Assembly: GCA_932294295.1 (NCBI GenBank)
Contig: OW028574.1
Coordinates: 11,170,215-11,234,214 of the forward strand
Direction of reading: 5' to 3'
DNA: 64,000 nt
DNA from: Alitta virens
Taxonomy: Eukaryota; Annelida; Polychaeta; Phyllodocida; Nereididae
In this document: positions 26,264-37,700 of the stretch, in pieces
Position numbering within the stretch: position 1 is the stretch's first letter
Layout of the letters: every line of letters begins with the position of its first letter
The notes under the pieces: generated by a model
Told to the model about the DNA's origin: nothing
The model's database searches: none
Seen by the model: the letters and a program-made list of their open reading frames with translations, nothing else
Made by a program: the position numbers and the translations under genes

Positions 26264-26607
26264 CTTATTCTAAATGTAACAGTCAAGTGATAAATATGGC
26301 TCAGAAATGCACATTTAATTGTTGAATATAGTTAATTGAAATCAATTGGTTACTATTTCAAATATTGATCTTGATAACTGGCAACAATTAATTACTGTCG
26401 TAGTAATAATACATAAACCTATTACACTCAGCTTTAATGCACTCATCATGCATATTATGTATGGCACAATTTTCCTATTTTCAGAAAATTGTCATTTCGA
26501 TTGAGATAATCATCTAATGTTGTATTATTTTATTTCATGTGAATAATATACACTGGCGTCGGGTATACGCCATTTTCTTCATTTATTTTTATCTCACCTC
26601 CTTTGAA

Positions 26608-26615
26608 TGTACATA
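26608..26615 (+). promoter_or_regulatory. Pumilio-type element TGTACATA
   Basis: Exact match to TGTANATA, the 8-mer recognised by PUF proteins that repress or localise mRNAs, in the sense strand of the Wnt5 3' UTR. Confidence 0.5.
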
Positions 26616-26748
26616 TATATATTAAGGTAGATAATTTTCTAATGTAAGTTATATTTATTGTAGAAAGTTGTAGCTCAGTACAGCTGTATTGCCCTTGAAT
26701 AGATCGGTGTCTATTACATAATTATATGTATTTAAACACTTATGTTTT

Positions 26749-26756
26749 TGTACATA
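26749..26756 (+). promoter_or_regulatory. Pumilio-type element TGTACATA
   Basis: Second exact TGTANATA in the sense orientation of the Wnt5 3' UTR, 133 bases after the first and preceded by a T run. Confidence 0.5.
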
Positions 26757-26874
26757 GTTACTAAATGTGCAGTTCTTACACAGTGAACAATTGCAAGTTG
26801 TTAAGACTTTGACACTTTTCATAACACAGCCCACTTAAATTTGTGTGAATAGAAAATTAGCTGTACAAATAGAG

Positions 26875-26893
26875 TGTAAATATCTTGTAGATA
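26875..26893 (+). promoter_or_regulatory. Two tandem Pumilio-type elements
   Basis: TGTAAATA (26875-26882) and TGTAGATA (26886-26893) are separated by only three bases. With the two upstream motifs this makes four exact sites within 290 bases of the Wnt5 3' UTR. Confidence 0.55.
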
Positions 26894-27052
26894 TATTACT
26901 GTGTAGCCTAAATTGAAAAGTTGTGTACTTCACGAGAAAACTGAATTGCCAAGCTTTTGTGTCGTAAAAATATTAAATTCCATGTCCATAATTTTGTAAT
27001 TTTGAACTACTTTATTATTAGGAATTAAAACTTTTTTAAAAACCCGAAAAGC

Positions 27053-27058
27053 AATAAA
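27053..27058 (+). promoter_or_regulatory. Polyadenylation signal AATAAA (distal)
   Basis: Canonical hexamer within GCAATAAATGTGTCTTG, about 1.5 kb after the stop; the GT-rich sequence just downstream resembles a downstream element. A second AATAAA at 27142-27147 could serve instead. Confidence 0.55.
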
Positions 27059-27308
27059 TGTGTCTTGAAAGCTCAGAAATATAACATAAAGAAAACGTGT
27101 TTAAGCACTCAATTTGTTTGTATCATAACAAAGGCTACGTCAATAAATATCGTTAGAAAAAAAAAAGTTTCGTTTTTCTTTTTACTTAATGAATATTGGG
27201 AAAAATATAATTTTATATAGGGTAATAACCTATATTATGTTGTCAGGGCATTATAAAGTTAATTAATTTGCACCTACTACTGTACCTGTGTTTGGTATGA
27301 AATAAATA

Positions 27309-27313
<5 letters not shown>

Positions 27314-27340
<27 letters not shown>

Positions 27341-27341
27341 G
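27314..27341 (+). repeat. (TA)n microsatellite
   Basis: Fourteen perfect TA units mark the start of the repeat-rich region beyond the Wnt5 3' UTR. The next 140 bases (27343-27480) show nothing recognisable. Confidence 0.95.
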
Positions 27342-27479
27342 ATTGAAAGAGCCCCAACAAGCCCAATTGTTAGCGTAGAAGATTATGTCCACCAGGTGGA
27401 TGCTTGTAGCATTCATTGTTGCCTTGCCTGCCACCTGGCGAATTTTAGGCAACACTTACACTACTGCAAGATTGTAACC

Positions 27480-28590
27480 CTTTGCAAACGAACATTATCG
27501 AATTTTCACAATTTGGGGAAAAAAGGGAAAATTCCTACTTTTTCAAACCTCCAACAACACATTTACCTTATAAATTTTGTTATATTAATGAAATTGTATA
27601 TCTAAATTATAGTGTTTTCACTTTTCAAACTTCATTTTGATATTCATTTCATGCTAATTACATAATAATGGAAAATCTGAAGAAAAAAAAAAAGCTAAAA
27701 TTTGTGTTAAATTGTGTATCCGGAGCAGAACTCTAGCATTTACCCTAACAACATTATATATGTTATTACTCTATATAATAGATATAGCTGTGTTTTAAAA
27801 TATTTAAAGAAAAATGAAAAAATAAAAAAAAATAAAAAAAATTCCGTTTCCAGAGCAGGACTCACACACTACTGCACCTACATGCATACACAATTTTATA
27901 AGAATACATCTTAAATAGTGTAGAGATACCTTTTTGGGGTTTAATGACCATTAATGACAGATAAATTCAAAAAATAAGGAAAATATGAAAATTTGGTACT
28001 CTTTCAAAGCTAATATCAATGACTGGGGTATGATCCTTACATCGGTAACATTTTGCCAATGATATATATCTAGATTATAGTACTTTCACTTTTACGCTTC
28101 ATCTTGACATTTGTTTCATCCAAAATTGTGTTGCTTCCTTCATATTCCTTAGCATCCCATACTTAGCAATGACAGCCATAAATGTTGTACAATTCATGTT
28201 CATACAATTATTAAATATTTGATCATATTATTGGCATGCTCAACCCATTCAACAGTTTTTGTTTATTATAAGCATTTCATAATAATTAGTTGCATAATGA
28301 TCTATATCATTTCACTTGACTCCAATAATTATTATTGTTTTCTTCATATACAACTGTAAAGTGTTCGGGTTATCAATACTAATTTCAATGCCATAGATTA
28401 AATGCAAATCAGCAACCCAACAATTCAATAACTATTGGAGGGAATATGAGAATTGATAACGTATAGTTCCTTCAGTTGCCAGCTAAATGTAAACAGTGAA
28501 CATAAAGGCATTAAAATGGGTGTGTTGAGTATCATTCCATACAGAATATACCTTTAAGATTTGTATTTATTTGTATTTATTTAAATACAA
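27480..28590 (-). repeat. Interspersed repeat family R1, copy 1 (minus orientation)
   Basis: This stretch is the reverse complement of most of 49505-50570. Shared landmarks include the end phrase AAATACAAATCTTAAAGG, CAACCCAACAATTC, TTAAATGCAAATCAGCAACC, ATTTATGGCTGTCATTGC and the phrase carrying GAGTTCTGCTCTGG (here as complements near 27722 and 27850). No ORF or transposase was recognised. It meets a second copy head to head at about 28575-28600, making a palindrome. It is probably a nonautonomous transposon; the class is unknown. Confidence 0.75.
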
Positions 28591-29465
28591 GTAAATACAA
28601 ACCTTAAAGGTTCATTTTGTATGAAATTATACCCAACATCTTTATTTGGCATGACATTGTTGCTGAATTTCATATATATTCCGTAGGATCATTGCCATGG
28701 CCCGTTTATAGCTATTTTGGATATATAAATGATAATCTTAGTTGTAGATTAGTTAAGGGAACATGCTATTGTGCGGATTGCTGTTAATGCAGGGTTCCTG
28801 TAGTTTTGCCTTCATTAGAAGTAAGATATTTGTAAGACATTATCATATGCGCACATGAAAAATAAGACCACTAATATAGTAATATACACCAATATTTTTA
28901 ATTTCATCGTCCAAAAAACAATCAGGGTGTTGATTAGTAAGCAACATACTTACCAAATCGTCTGAATATTAAAATGTGGATGCTAATATCCAAGTATATT
29001 TGATCAAAATAAGACAATGTAAGACTTAGTGGACAACAGTAAGACTTAACACAGGTCTTACTTTTAACAAAAATAAAGTGAGACTTTATCAGACTTTCAA
29101 GAGTTCAAAAAATAGAACATCTTGGACTCTAATTAGCATTGCGTAACAGTCTATGTAGGCCAGGTGGCAATTGTTTCGGTTCATCGGCACACACTATATA
29201 AACACTCAAGAAATAATATTTTCTGAATTTTGTAAAACACAGCTGAGATATGTCAGTGTGGCTATCACAAGGCACCACTAGGCCATATAGAGCATTCCCG
29301 TATAAAATTTCATTAGGGTAAGTGCATCAGTGTTAGAGTTCAGCTCTAGAAAATAAGTGTGTGTTTGAGTTCTGCTCAGATGAACACATGACAATTTTAA
29401 TGATGCCTGTGTGCTATGTGGGATTCGCTGAGGGGTTTAGCTGAAGTGCAGCCTATGTTTATTCT
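28590..29465 (+). repeat. Interspersed repeat family R1, copy 2 (plus orientation, internally deleted)
   Basis: The left end (AAATACAAACCTTAAAGG, TTCATTTTGTATG) matches the start of the 49.5-kb copy. The right part 29220-29465 matches 50740-50985, with GTAAAACACAGCTGAGATATGTC, AAAGGCACCA-like text, GTGTTAGAGTTCAGCTCTAG and GGATTCGCTGAGG. The middle differs, suggesting an internal deletion or substitution. It is inverted relative to copy 1. Confidence 0.65.
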
Positions 29466-30886
29466 TTGTACAGCTCAATCATATGAGTGACAGTATAAGT
29501 ATAATATTTTGAAGCCTTTGAACTCGACAGTCGTAATGACATAAACATGTTAATTTAAATCTTCAAAGGAAGCTATCTCATTTATTGCAAATGTGACACT
29601 AAGAAATAAAATAAGCCAATTTTTAATGCTCTTTGTATCAAAATCATGCATGCCATTATCTTACCAATTGCAGCTAATTTTAACATCAAAACGAGAAATG
29701 GATTCAGCTTCTGATACCTCATCTTGTGTCTTCATATCAGCTCTTTGGGACGTGTTTTAGTTTAAGTTCAAACCACACTGAGCAAGTCATCTTGATTAAA
29801 TTCCAATGGCTTCAATCAGCCATGTAGGCCTATGTTTTTAAATTAGTTCCCAAATTTAGCCCCCTGGTGATTATGCAAATAACACGAGCAAAGATGTAAT
29901 TAATGTTAACGATAACATGTCTAACATTTTATGACGTGTATTAAGAGTGCCGAAGCACAGCCCAGCAACCGAGGCAATAAAGGCATTTATCGCTGAAGTT
30001 CACAAGTTCGAATCCTGGCCTGAAAACGCTTTGGTTCAGCTAGTTGTTACAAGAATTCATTGAAATGAGATGCTCAGCTGATGGCGAAACCTGGTGAAAT
30101 GTTGTGATAAACAAACAACATTGGGGAAACAGTGTGATAAACAAAAGGGTTTTATTTAATCAAAGTAAAGTCATATCATGGAGACAAGAGAAGACTTGTC
30201 TCCATAGTCATATAGGACTGTATAGCAACTTAAACCCGATGAAAATATATATGGTTACTTTTCATTCTAGTCTAAAAGTGTGGAATGGTTTTGTAGGTCT
30301 CATATCATGTGGAAGTCCCTTGAAGGTTCGACACATTAAAAGGGAGCATTTGCTTTGTGTGTCGCCCAATTATTCATCTGAGGTCACCTCGAGTACTACC
30401 CAGGCTACATCTAAAATGGAACCAGACTTGGTGCACACTCATCTAGGGTGGGAAAACCCCATATGCTGTCCCCAAACCTTCGATTTTTGTTATTTCCAAA
30501 ACCCAGGGTGACGCCCATCGATTTTCACCTATCGTTTTGTTAGGGGACGTGCTATGGGTATTCCCAAGAGGCCTTTTACAAATCGTTGCATCTGGGGTCC
30601 AACTGAGTAGTCAAAACGGCCAATGGCAAGTGGGACACAATGCATGCAATTTACAAGCAGTCTAATCCATCACCTAAGTTGCTTTGTGCAACTGCAGCAG
30701 GGAAGGACGGCAGTTTGCTGTCGCCAATCGACAGTTCAACGACATAAACATGTTCATTGTTTGTGTATTTTCTCAATTAATGCTCAAGTCACCTATGTTT
30801 CTGTTCAGTTGTTTCAAGGGCACTATATGGGTACAGTTGACAGAAGCATTGAGGCAGCTTACATCAGGTACACGCCATCAAATCCA
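29466..30886. other. Intergenic stretch without recognised gene
   Basis: No supported gene. A tRNA-like piece at about 29965-30015 (AGGCAATAAAGGCATTTATCG ending in a B-box-like AAGTTCGAATCC) suggests an old SINE head. Open frames at 30104-30511 and 30623-30907 have no family motif. Confidence 0.5.
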
Positions 30887-30892
30887 TATATA

Positions 30893-31159
30893 CAGTTAGT
30901 TTCATAAAAACCTATTCCTGGCAGCAGCTATAACTGGCTAAAGCCAGCTGCTTCTGTCTACTCCTAGCTTATAGTCAGCTTACATCAAACAATATAAACC
31001 TTGGCAAATGTAAGCAACGTATCTAGTATATACTTTTAGATCTTTTAGTAGCCAGCTATAGCCAGATAGTACTTCAGTGGCAGGTAGCATCATATGCAGC
31101 AGTTGTTTAGCTTTGTCTAGGTTCAATTTGACAGGCCGTTTTTAATTAAACTAACTGTA
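30893..31159 (+). mobile_element. MITE-M, mariner-like, copy 1 (267 bp)
   Basis: The ends are perfect inverted repeats: CAGTTAGTTT at the left and AAACTAACTG at the right, flanked by TATATA/TATATA so that TA is the likely target duplication. The interior has subterminal inverted phrases TATAACTGGCTAAAGCCAGC and AGCCAGCTATAGCCAG. It has no coding capacity. TA flanks and a CAGT start are typical of Tc1/mariner-derived MITEs. Confidence 0.8.
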
Positions 31160-31936
31160 TATAGAAACTGATCAGCCCACAAGGCACCACCAAACTGAAG
31201 ACCTTCAGCGGGGCTGTAGCCAGGCCCTAAACAGTAGACCACTCAGCAATGTCTAGTTTAATTGCTAAAGTTTATTATAAATTATTCTATAACTGACCTT
31301 TGTCATTTCATCAAGAAGGAATGAAAAGAACTAAAAATCACATAGTTACTCCATCAGTTGCTCTCATTCTTAATATAATTTTTTTCTGTACTTCATCTAA
31401 TGCATCTCATTCCTCAGATTTTTTCCTCATGTAACTAGAGGTCTCAAAATAACTTTGAATTAAGTTCTGAGACCACCAGTCATCATTATTGTCGTAAATA
31501 ATTTGTATTTGTCAATAATCAAAAAGATAAAAAGGAGATTGACCTACAAGATTCGCCTCTGACAAGCTTTCTGTGTCATTGTGACGTCATAGTGTCACAA
31601 CCTTCGTGTACTCTTTCAGCTAGTTTTACACGTTCGATTGATCAAAGGAGTATATTGGTTGTCCGGCAGGAAAGACTCATGATTCAGTTTGCCACTTGCC
31701 AAAGAGGCGACATGGCTCATTTGCCAGGAGATGCAGATACGAGATGAAAGATGCGAAGAAAACACCATATGGCTGGATGTGAGCTACATAAGAAAAAGTG
31801 GCCAAGTTATAGGACACTAACAAAAATGGATGGTGGGGAGTCCAACATGGAGTTTGTGGGATGAGGGAAGATTATATTGGCCGAGGCGAAGTTGCTTGTA
31901 TTTTGCAACATACGTAGTAACACAGCTGCCAACATA

Positions 31937-32307
31937 CAGTTAGTTCCATGAAATATGATAGGCTCTAGCTATAACTGGCTAAAGACAATTGTGTCTAATC
32001 CTAGCTCATAGTTGGCTTTGGCCTACCACCACTGAAAAAATATGATTCTTGGTAAATTTAAGAAATATATAATATATTGTAAATATGTAGGTGCAACAGA
32101 CATGCATTTTTTCAACAATAAATTACAACAAATATGCATAACTCTCAAATTATGCACCAGATGGTGCTGCATGTACTTTTAGATCCGGCTTTGAGTAGCC
32201 AGCTATAGCCAGACAATTATGTTTAGTGGCAGGTAGCATCCTATGGCAGAAGTTGTCTAGCTTTGTCTAGGTTTAATTTAACAGGTCGTTTTTAATAAAA
32301 CTAACTG
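31937..32307 (+). mobile_element. MITE-M, mariner-like, copy 2 (371 bp)
   Basis: This has the same ends as the copy at 30893 (CAGTTAGTTCCATGAAA and TAAAACTAACTG) with TA on both sides, and the same order of internal phrases, including GCTATAACTGGCTAAAG, GTAGCCAGCTATAGCCAGA and GTGGCAGGTAGCATC. It carries about 100 extra bases at 32040-32160. Confidence 0.8.
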
Positions 32308-32309
32308 TA

Positions 32310-34894
32310 TATCGGCAGCGACAAACATTAGAAGAAGTAGACAAGGTATAGGAAATACTTTAACAATAGTGGTGATGTGAGAAAAGATTATGATATTATC
32401 CGAGAAAAATCGCCTTTATTCTCCACTCAACAGAGGGCACTAACATAATTGTGCAACATTCACTGCAGCCATCCCAACATACTTAGCAGTTGTCCAATAT
32501 ACTCTACTGCTGAACAAAATACACCAATGGATCGCAAACAATTGTTCATGGTAGTGCCTACTATTGTCACAGGAAACCAGTAAGGGACCTATTCCTCAGC
32601 AAGGCTGGGAATCCACACCACAGTCCATTAATGTTACTCCAGTAGGTCCTGGAAACTAACAAGGTTTGAACCACAGGCACCCTCCAGCAGGGGCTATCAA
32701 GACATAGAAAGGTGGCTTGAGGACAGAATTCAGGTCACTGGTCACTGGTGTCGCCAACTACGTCCATGCTGCTCTAAATCAGGTCCGCGACCGTTTGTAG
32801 CCAGTCTGTGGCCTACGGGGCCTCAGGGTTCCTAATAAACCCTGTGGGTGTCTCTGCTGCTGTTGTCAATGACCTAAATTCTGTCCACACGACTGTCGCG
32901 ATCATATTCACGCCAAAAAAAAGAAGAAGTGTTTTAGCAGCCAAAAATGAGACAATAACTACAATGTTGTCAATTCAAAAAGTTAGGAAATATTGTTTAC
33001 TTGTTTTTACCAAAGATTCAGAGGTGTAAAGTAGCATCGGGAGTTTGTAGCAATGAGCTTGGAGGCGCCTGGGTTTGAACTAATGACCCAGCGTCACTGT
33101 CTTGGCGGGTGGCCATCCTGTATATCACATTAGAACAAACACAGAAATATCCATTAGCACCTAAAACATGACTACAGCCCAACATATTCATATTTTTCCC
33201 CGAAACTTCGCCATTTCCCTGTACACTGTGACTTAAGGTTCTTGCATGGCGCCTCATATCATCCGTTTCCGCCCAGCAAATGTCCCGGATGTTTGTGTTT
33301 ATGTTTAGGTCACTAACCACGCCATCTGACGGGGCCCTGGAGAGAGACAAAAAGGTCGTCCGTCCATATTTATGCTTTTATGATCTCACAAACTTTCCTT
33401 GGGACTAAGGTGCATGCATACAAAGGTAGGCTTTAGAGGGCTACATGTGTATGTTCCATTTGACTCACAAGGTCAAGTGAACCTTTAAGAACAGTTGTAC
33501 CTTCCATTATCATTCTGTCTAGTGTAAAGCCATTGCTACTGATGACTTAAAAAATATACATATAATTACAATAAAAATAAAGAAATCAAACAATTGAAAA
33601 AAAAAAAAAGGTCAGCAATCTGAAAGTAGCATGATAAGTATGTGGCCAATCTCTACTTCCCGTAGAGAGAGAAGCTGAACCGGAAGTGTCCCAAATTTCT
33701 AAAATACATGTAATCCTATGGAAGATCAACTTAATATCGCTTTTTGACCAATGGTCCAGAACGAGACTACGTCATCACGTCATAACAACGTCGTCGGTTC
33801 AACTGTTGTGATGTCCATAATTTCGTAACGAGTACACATCCAGCTTCTAACTTAGAAAAAACTTGTTTACCTGACTGTAACAGTTCTAACGGTACATAGA
33901 ATGATATCTTTGTTAATGGGGAGCCCAGAATTTTGACGAATAATCTTGAAACGATGACGTTTGCGCTAGCAATCCACATTGATTATTATGATGACGCCAT
34001 GTCACACCTAACCACGGGGCCAGTGTAAGCGACTGCAGCGCCCCTGGCGGCCGAAGATACACATTACAATTCCTGAGCAGATCTGACTTATTTTGCCTCT
34101 AAAATCATTATTTATTGTCCAATTTTGAAATTTAAAAAGATACATGAGTCTTATTAAACGAACACAGACTGTAACATTAAGTTTTCATATAGAACAACAC
34201 AATTTCAAGCTATAATGTCACTATATTTTCAGCAAAGAAGCAGCTAGGTGTAATTAATGCTCTTGGCATATTTCTAAACCACGTCCCTCCAAAGATTTTT
34301 TAAATTTTATTTCCCTCTGGCAATGTCTGGGCTCCTTCTATTAAATCTGTACATGGATAGCCAAATTGGATTTTAAAAACCACTGGCACAAGCAATATAT
34401 TGTCTGTATTTTAAGTTTAATTTTATCATTAATTTTTTACTAGTCACAACCAGGACCAACTTTCTGTAAAATATATAGTTACAACATGTAGTATAGACTG
34501 TTGCCTTAACCCTTATAGTGTTACTTTTAATAATAAGACTTTATAATTAAGGAAATATGTTAATGTATTTTGTAATAATTATATATGCTTTTTTTATTTC
34601 ATGAATGTATCAATGATGTCATATTCAAAAAAATTTTATGATAGATATATTTTGTAAAGCTTCGCTCACTCCTGGCAATGACAGCTACATATTATCATAA
34701 CAAAATATATGGCCTAAAACAATTATTCTGTTATCTAGCACAGACATGAGACGTCACTCACAAGGTTGTCCGCAACGAGTCACCACAGGAATGACGTCAC
34801 AGAAATGACCAAGAAGCGACCTTCTCGCGCTTTACATTGTGAAGTGCTTCAAATTTTTATTCAACGACCCTCGTCATATACTGGTCTGAAGCTT
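32310..34894. other. Intergenic stretch, mostly unassigned
   Basis: No gene was recognised. The stretch includes a CpG-bearing block at 33660-34070 with adjacent TACGTCAT-CACGTCAT (33768-33783), an ETS core (33679-33687) and several further ACGTC/GACG words, and a perfect CRE palindrome at 34792-34799. The minus open frame 33018-33350 has no recognisable domain. The remainder is AT-rich. Confidence 0.5.
34792..34799 (+). promoter_or_regulatory. Perfect CRE palindrome TGACGTCA
   Basis: An exact CREB/ATF palindrome, with GACGTCAC also at 34750-34757. Other perfect copies in the window are at 31582, 52154 and 55029. Activity is not shown. Confidence 0.3.
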
Positions 34895-35018
34895 AATTGA
34901 CTTATATGATCAGCTGCCAAAGGCAGCCGTAATGATGAGATGATAAGGCTAGGAGTCCACACCTTGTTACACATTTTCGCCATAAGTGGGTCTTTTACTT
35001 GCCTCAGCCTAGTCAGGA
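34895..35018 (-). repeat. SINE-A fragment (minus)
   Basis: The complement of the SINE-A body: GATCAGCTGCCAAAGGCAGC, AATGATGAGATGATAAGGC, GGAGTCCACACC, GGGTCTTTTACTTGCCTCAGC. The tRNA-like head is absent. Confidence 0.7.
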
Positions 35019-36890
35019 ATAATTTCTGTAAAATGACCTTAGGGTGCCAAGAGAATTAAGGTAACTTTAAATAAAATATAACATACATAGCCTACATACA
35101 TTTAGGTAATTTAGTCGCTCATCAAAAGTTTGTTATAGCAATTCACCATTAACGATCTACTATGTTTGTTACTCTGTCCATTCATTGTACTAAAACACTC
35201 TAGAATTAGCTCTGAAGAGGTAAGAACTTAAATTGCCTATATACAATTATGTAAATACTTTCTGTGTGATTTGAAATTTGGTAGTGATATTACGATAAAT
35301 AAATAGCTATGTATATTTATAACATAATGTACATATATATATCAATATGCCAATTGTGTGATTAAAAAATCGTGTAGTATAATATGTGCATCAAAGAATG
35401 TAAATGTGAAATACCATATAATATTTGTATCACCCTCAGTAAGTGAATGTTGGAAGAGGGTATGGGATATTATTCACATTTTTGCCAACTACCTAGGCAT
35501 AAATATGTTTTTTATTCAAAGAATATGACAATAAAGACTTATTATACACGATATAACTATGAATGATATGTACTTTAACAATGCCAGATATATATAACCG
35601 ACAGGTACTTAGTTCTGTGACAAAAATTTGGTCAATGACTGTAAGGAGATCGAATGATTTTGTTCTGGTATACAATATAATTTTCTAATATACAACATAC
35701 AGACAGGAAGTTTCCTGCTCATTTGACCAGGCAATTGTCCCATTACTGTCCTGGCACTGTTTTTGAAGAAGAAAATCAAATATTGCTCTTTCGGGTTCTA
35801 TGGGGTTACTACTGCAAATAAACATGCAATTTTGATTTAAAGCATTTTACCCCATTATGGGGTATTTAACCAAAGACAACCACACTAGTATTACAATGAT
35901 GGTAACCCCCTGTAGAACCAAAATTGTAATCAGCTTTCATTTGAAGGGCACAAACCATTGATAATCAACTCAAGGACCTTGATGAGAAAAATAGTCAAAA
36001 CACGGTAGTGGTGGAAAATTGATAATTTCGCAAAGAATGCATGTTTACAGAGGGGCTCATTTTGTGAAAAAATAAGTACACCCGAGGGAAAATTTCCATA
36101 ATCTTTAAAAATCATAATTTTGCAACTAGAATACAATCGTAAAGAAGTCAATTCAGCATTTGATAAACAGTTGATGCCCAAAAGGAAAAAGATACAGAAG
36201 AAACATACATAGCCTATTTCGGAGAATCCTTTTAAGGGCCCCGATGCCAAATGGATAATATAGGTTCACCATATTTACTACATTTTATCCATGCAATCTG
36301 AATGCCTGGAAAACTTTTGTCAGTAAAAATCTGCTTTTCAGTTCTACCATATTTTGGCTATTTTTTCTTATACTGGAGTGTGGCTATCCACGATTTGTAC
36401 CCTTCAAATGGAAGCAAAATACATGAACCGCAACCTCTGAAAGTTTAACAGTAGGTTAAACATGTCCTGAGACATTGATGTTATAAAGGCTTCAACAAGG
36501 GTGTACTAAGATGACAAACTAAGATGACAACTGCAGTCTACAATTTGTCATAGAGTAGATAAAATTCACCAATGTATGCTCCTTTGTTTATTCATACTTA
36601 CTCAATCCATACAAATGTATCAGAAAAGGGAAGGAGTAGTCTTAATTATGAAAAAACTAAATTATCTCGTTCACTTCGTGAGTGAATATTTCAAAAAATA
36701 AAATATCTCTGTTTTGAGCTGGAATTGAACATAGGAATGTTTGGCCTTCAAAGTACCTGAATGAAAATAAATGGCAACTATGTTCTCCCCTTTCAAGCAT
36801 TGTTTCATATGTGTCAAGAAATAATTGGAAATTTTTTTGCTGGAATTTTACATTATCGACCTCATCTGATAACTTTCTGATGCATTTTCG
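35019..36890. other. AT-rich intergenic stretch
   Basis: No gene, RNA or known repeat was recognised. Open frames here (for example minus 35930-36250) are short and low-complexity. Confidence 0.5.
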
Positions 36891-36960
36891 AAAAAAGGAC
36901 TGCAACCCACTTTCCTTGCATTACAAGGCAAGCATGTAATCCACTGAACCACCATTGCAT
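36890..36960 (-). repeat. tRNA-like SINE head (minus)
   Basis: Read on the minus strand it has an A-box-like GGTGGTTCAGTGGATTACATG and a B-box-like GGGTTGCAGTCC about 45 bases on. The acceptor stem does not pair convincingly and no normal tRNA 3' end is seen, so it looks SINE-derived rather than a functional tRNA. Confidence 0.4.
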
Positions 36961-37408
36961 GACTATGAACATGATTTTATTCTTGTATTATTGACATACC
37001 CACTTGTAAAGTTTATTCAAATACAGCTACATTGAAATATAATGAAAAACATCAATAACTATTGGTTAAACCTACAAATACTTATTCAACTAATATTTGA
37101 CAGTTCATTTAAGCAATCTATATGTATATGTTTAGAGTATATCAACATCAGTTACAATTAATCCTCTAGATGGCACTATGGTTTAATTTGCAGCTAAGAT
37201 AAACATTTTACTTGTTAAACACGTTTTACATTGACATGTTGGATATAAACACATCATTCTTGTTAGACATGTTGTAGTGTTAATAAAGTGTAACAAGCTT
37301 ATAAAGGTGTTTTAGTGTTTATTTTCATAAACACCTCAACATGTTTATATTAAATAGTCTTAACAAAAAAGTGTATATTTTAGTGTTGATTTTCAAACCC
37401 TTGTTTGT

Positions 37409-37621
37409 AGAGCTGTCTGGCTATATAGCTGGCTACCCAAAGCCGGATTTTAAGCATATATTTATGATATATTAGGTAAATTGCTTACATTTGCCAAGGT
37501 TTATATTTTTTCAGTAAGCCGACTTTAAGCTAGGAGTAGACAGAAGCGGTTGGCTTTAGCTACAACCAGGAAACGGTTGCTACATTTGTATAGAGTCGAT
37601 TGTATTTTATGAAACTAACTG
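37409..37621 (-). mobile_element. MITE-M fragment, copy 3 (minus, one end missing)
   Basis: It ends in TTTTATGAAACTAACTG like the other copies and contains TAGCTGGCTACCCAAAGCC, TTGCCAAGGTTTATATT and TAGGAGTAGACAGAAGC in inverted order. The other terminal repeat is missing. A SINE-A tail follows directly at 37624. Confidence 0.7.
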
Positions 37622-37623
37622 GA

Positions 37624-37700
37624 TGTGACCAACTGCTAGAGGCAGACATAACGATGAGATGGTGAGGCTTGAGCTAGAGTCTTTGATGCGTGTGAAACTT
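37624..37700 (-). repeat. SINE-A tail fragment (minus)
   Basis: GACCAACTGCTAGAGGCAG followed by CGATGAGATGGTGAGGC matches the 3' part of SINE-A in reverse. Confidence 0.55.

Larger units (their letters stand above)
25532..27160 (+). other. Wnt5 3' untranslated region (probable)
   Basis: This AT-rich stretch follows the Wnt5 stop codon and has AATAAA poly(A) signals at 26258-26263, 27053-27058 and 27142-27147, the last followed closely by an A-rich run at 27156-27166. It contains four TGTANATA Pumilio-type motifs. The first 150 bases are richer in CpG (for example GTCATAGCAATACGCG and CTGCGCACGCG). The exact cleavage site cannot be set from sequence, so the end is an estimate. Confidence 0.65.

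Noticed and set aside
36890..36960. Possible tRNA gene on the minus strand
   Set aside because: Acceptor stem does not pair and no proper 3' end; treated as a SINE remnant.
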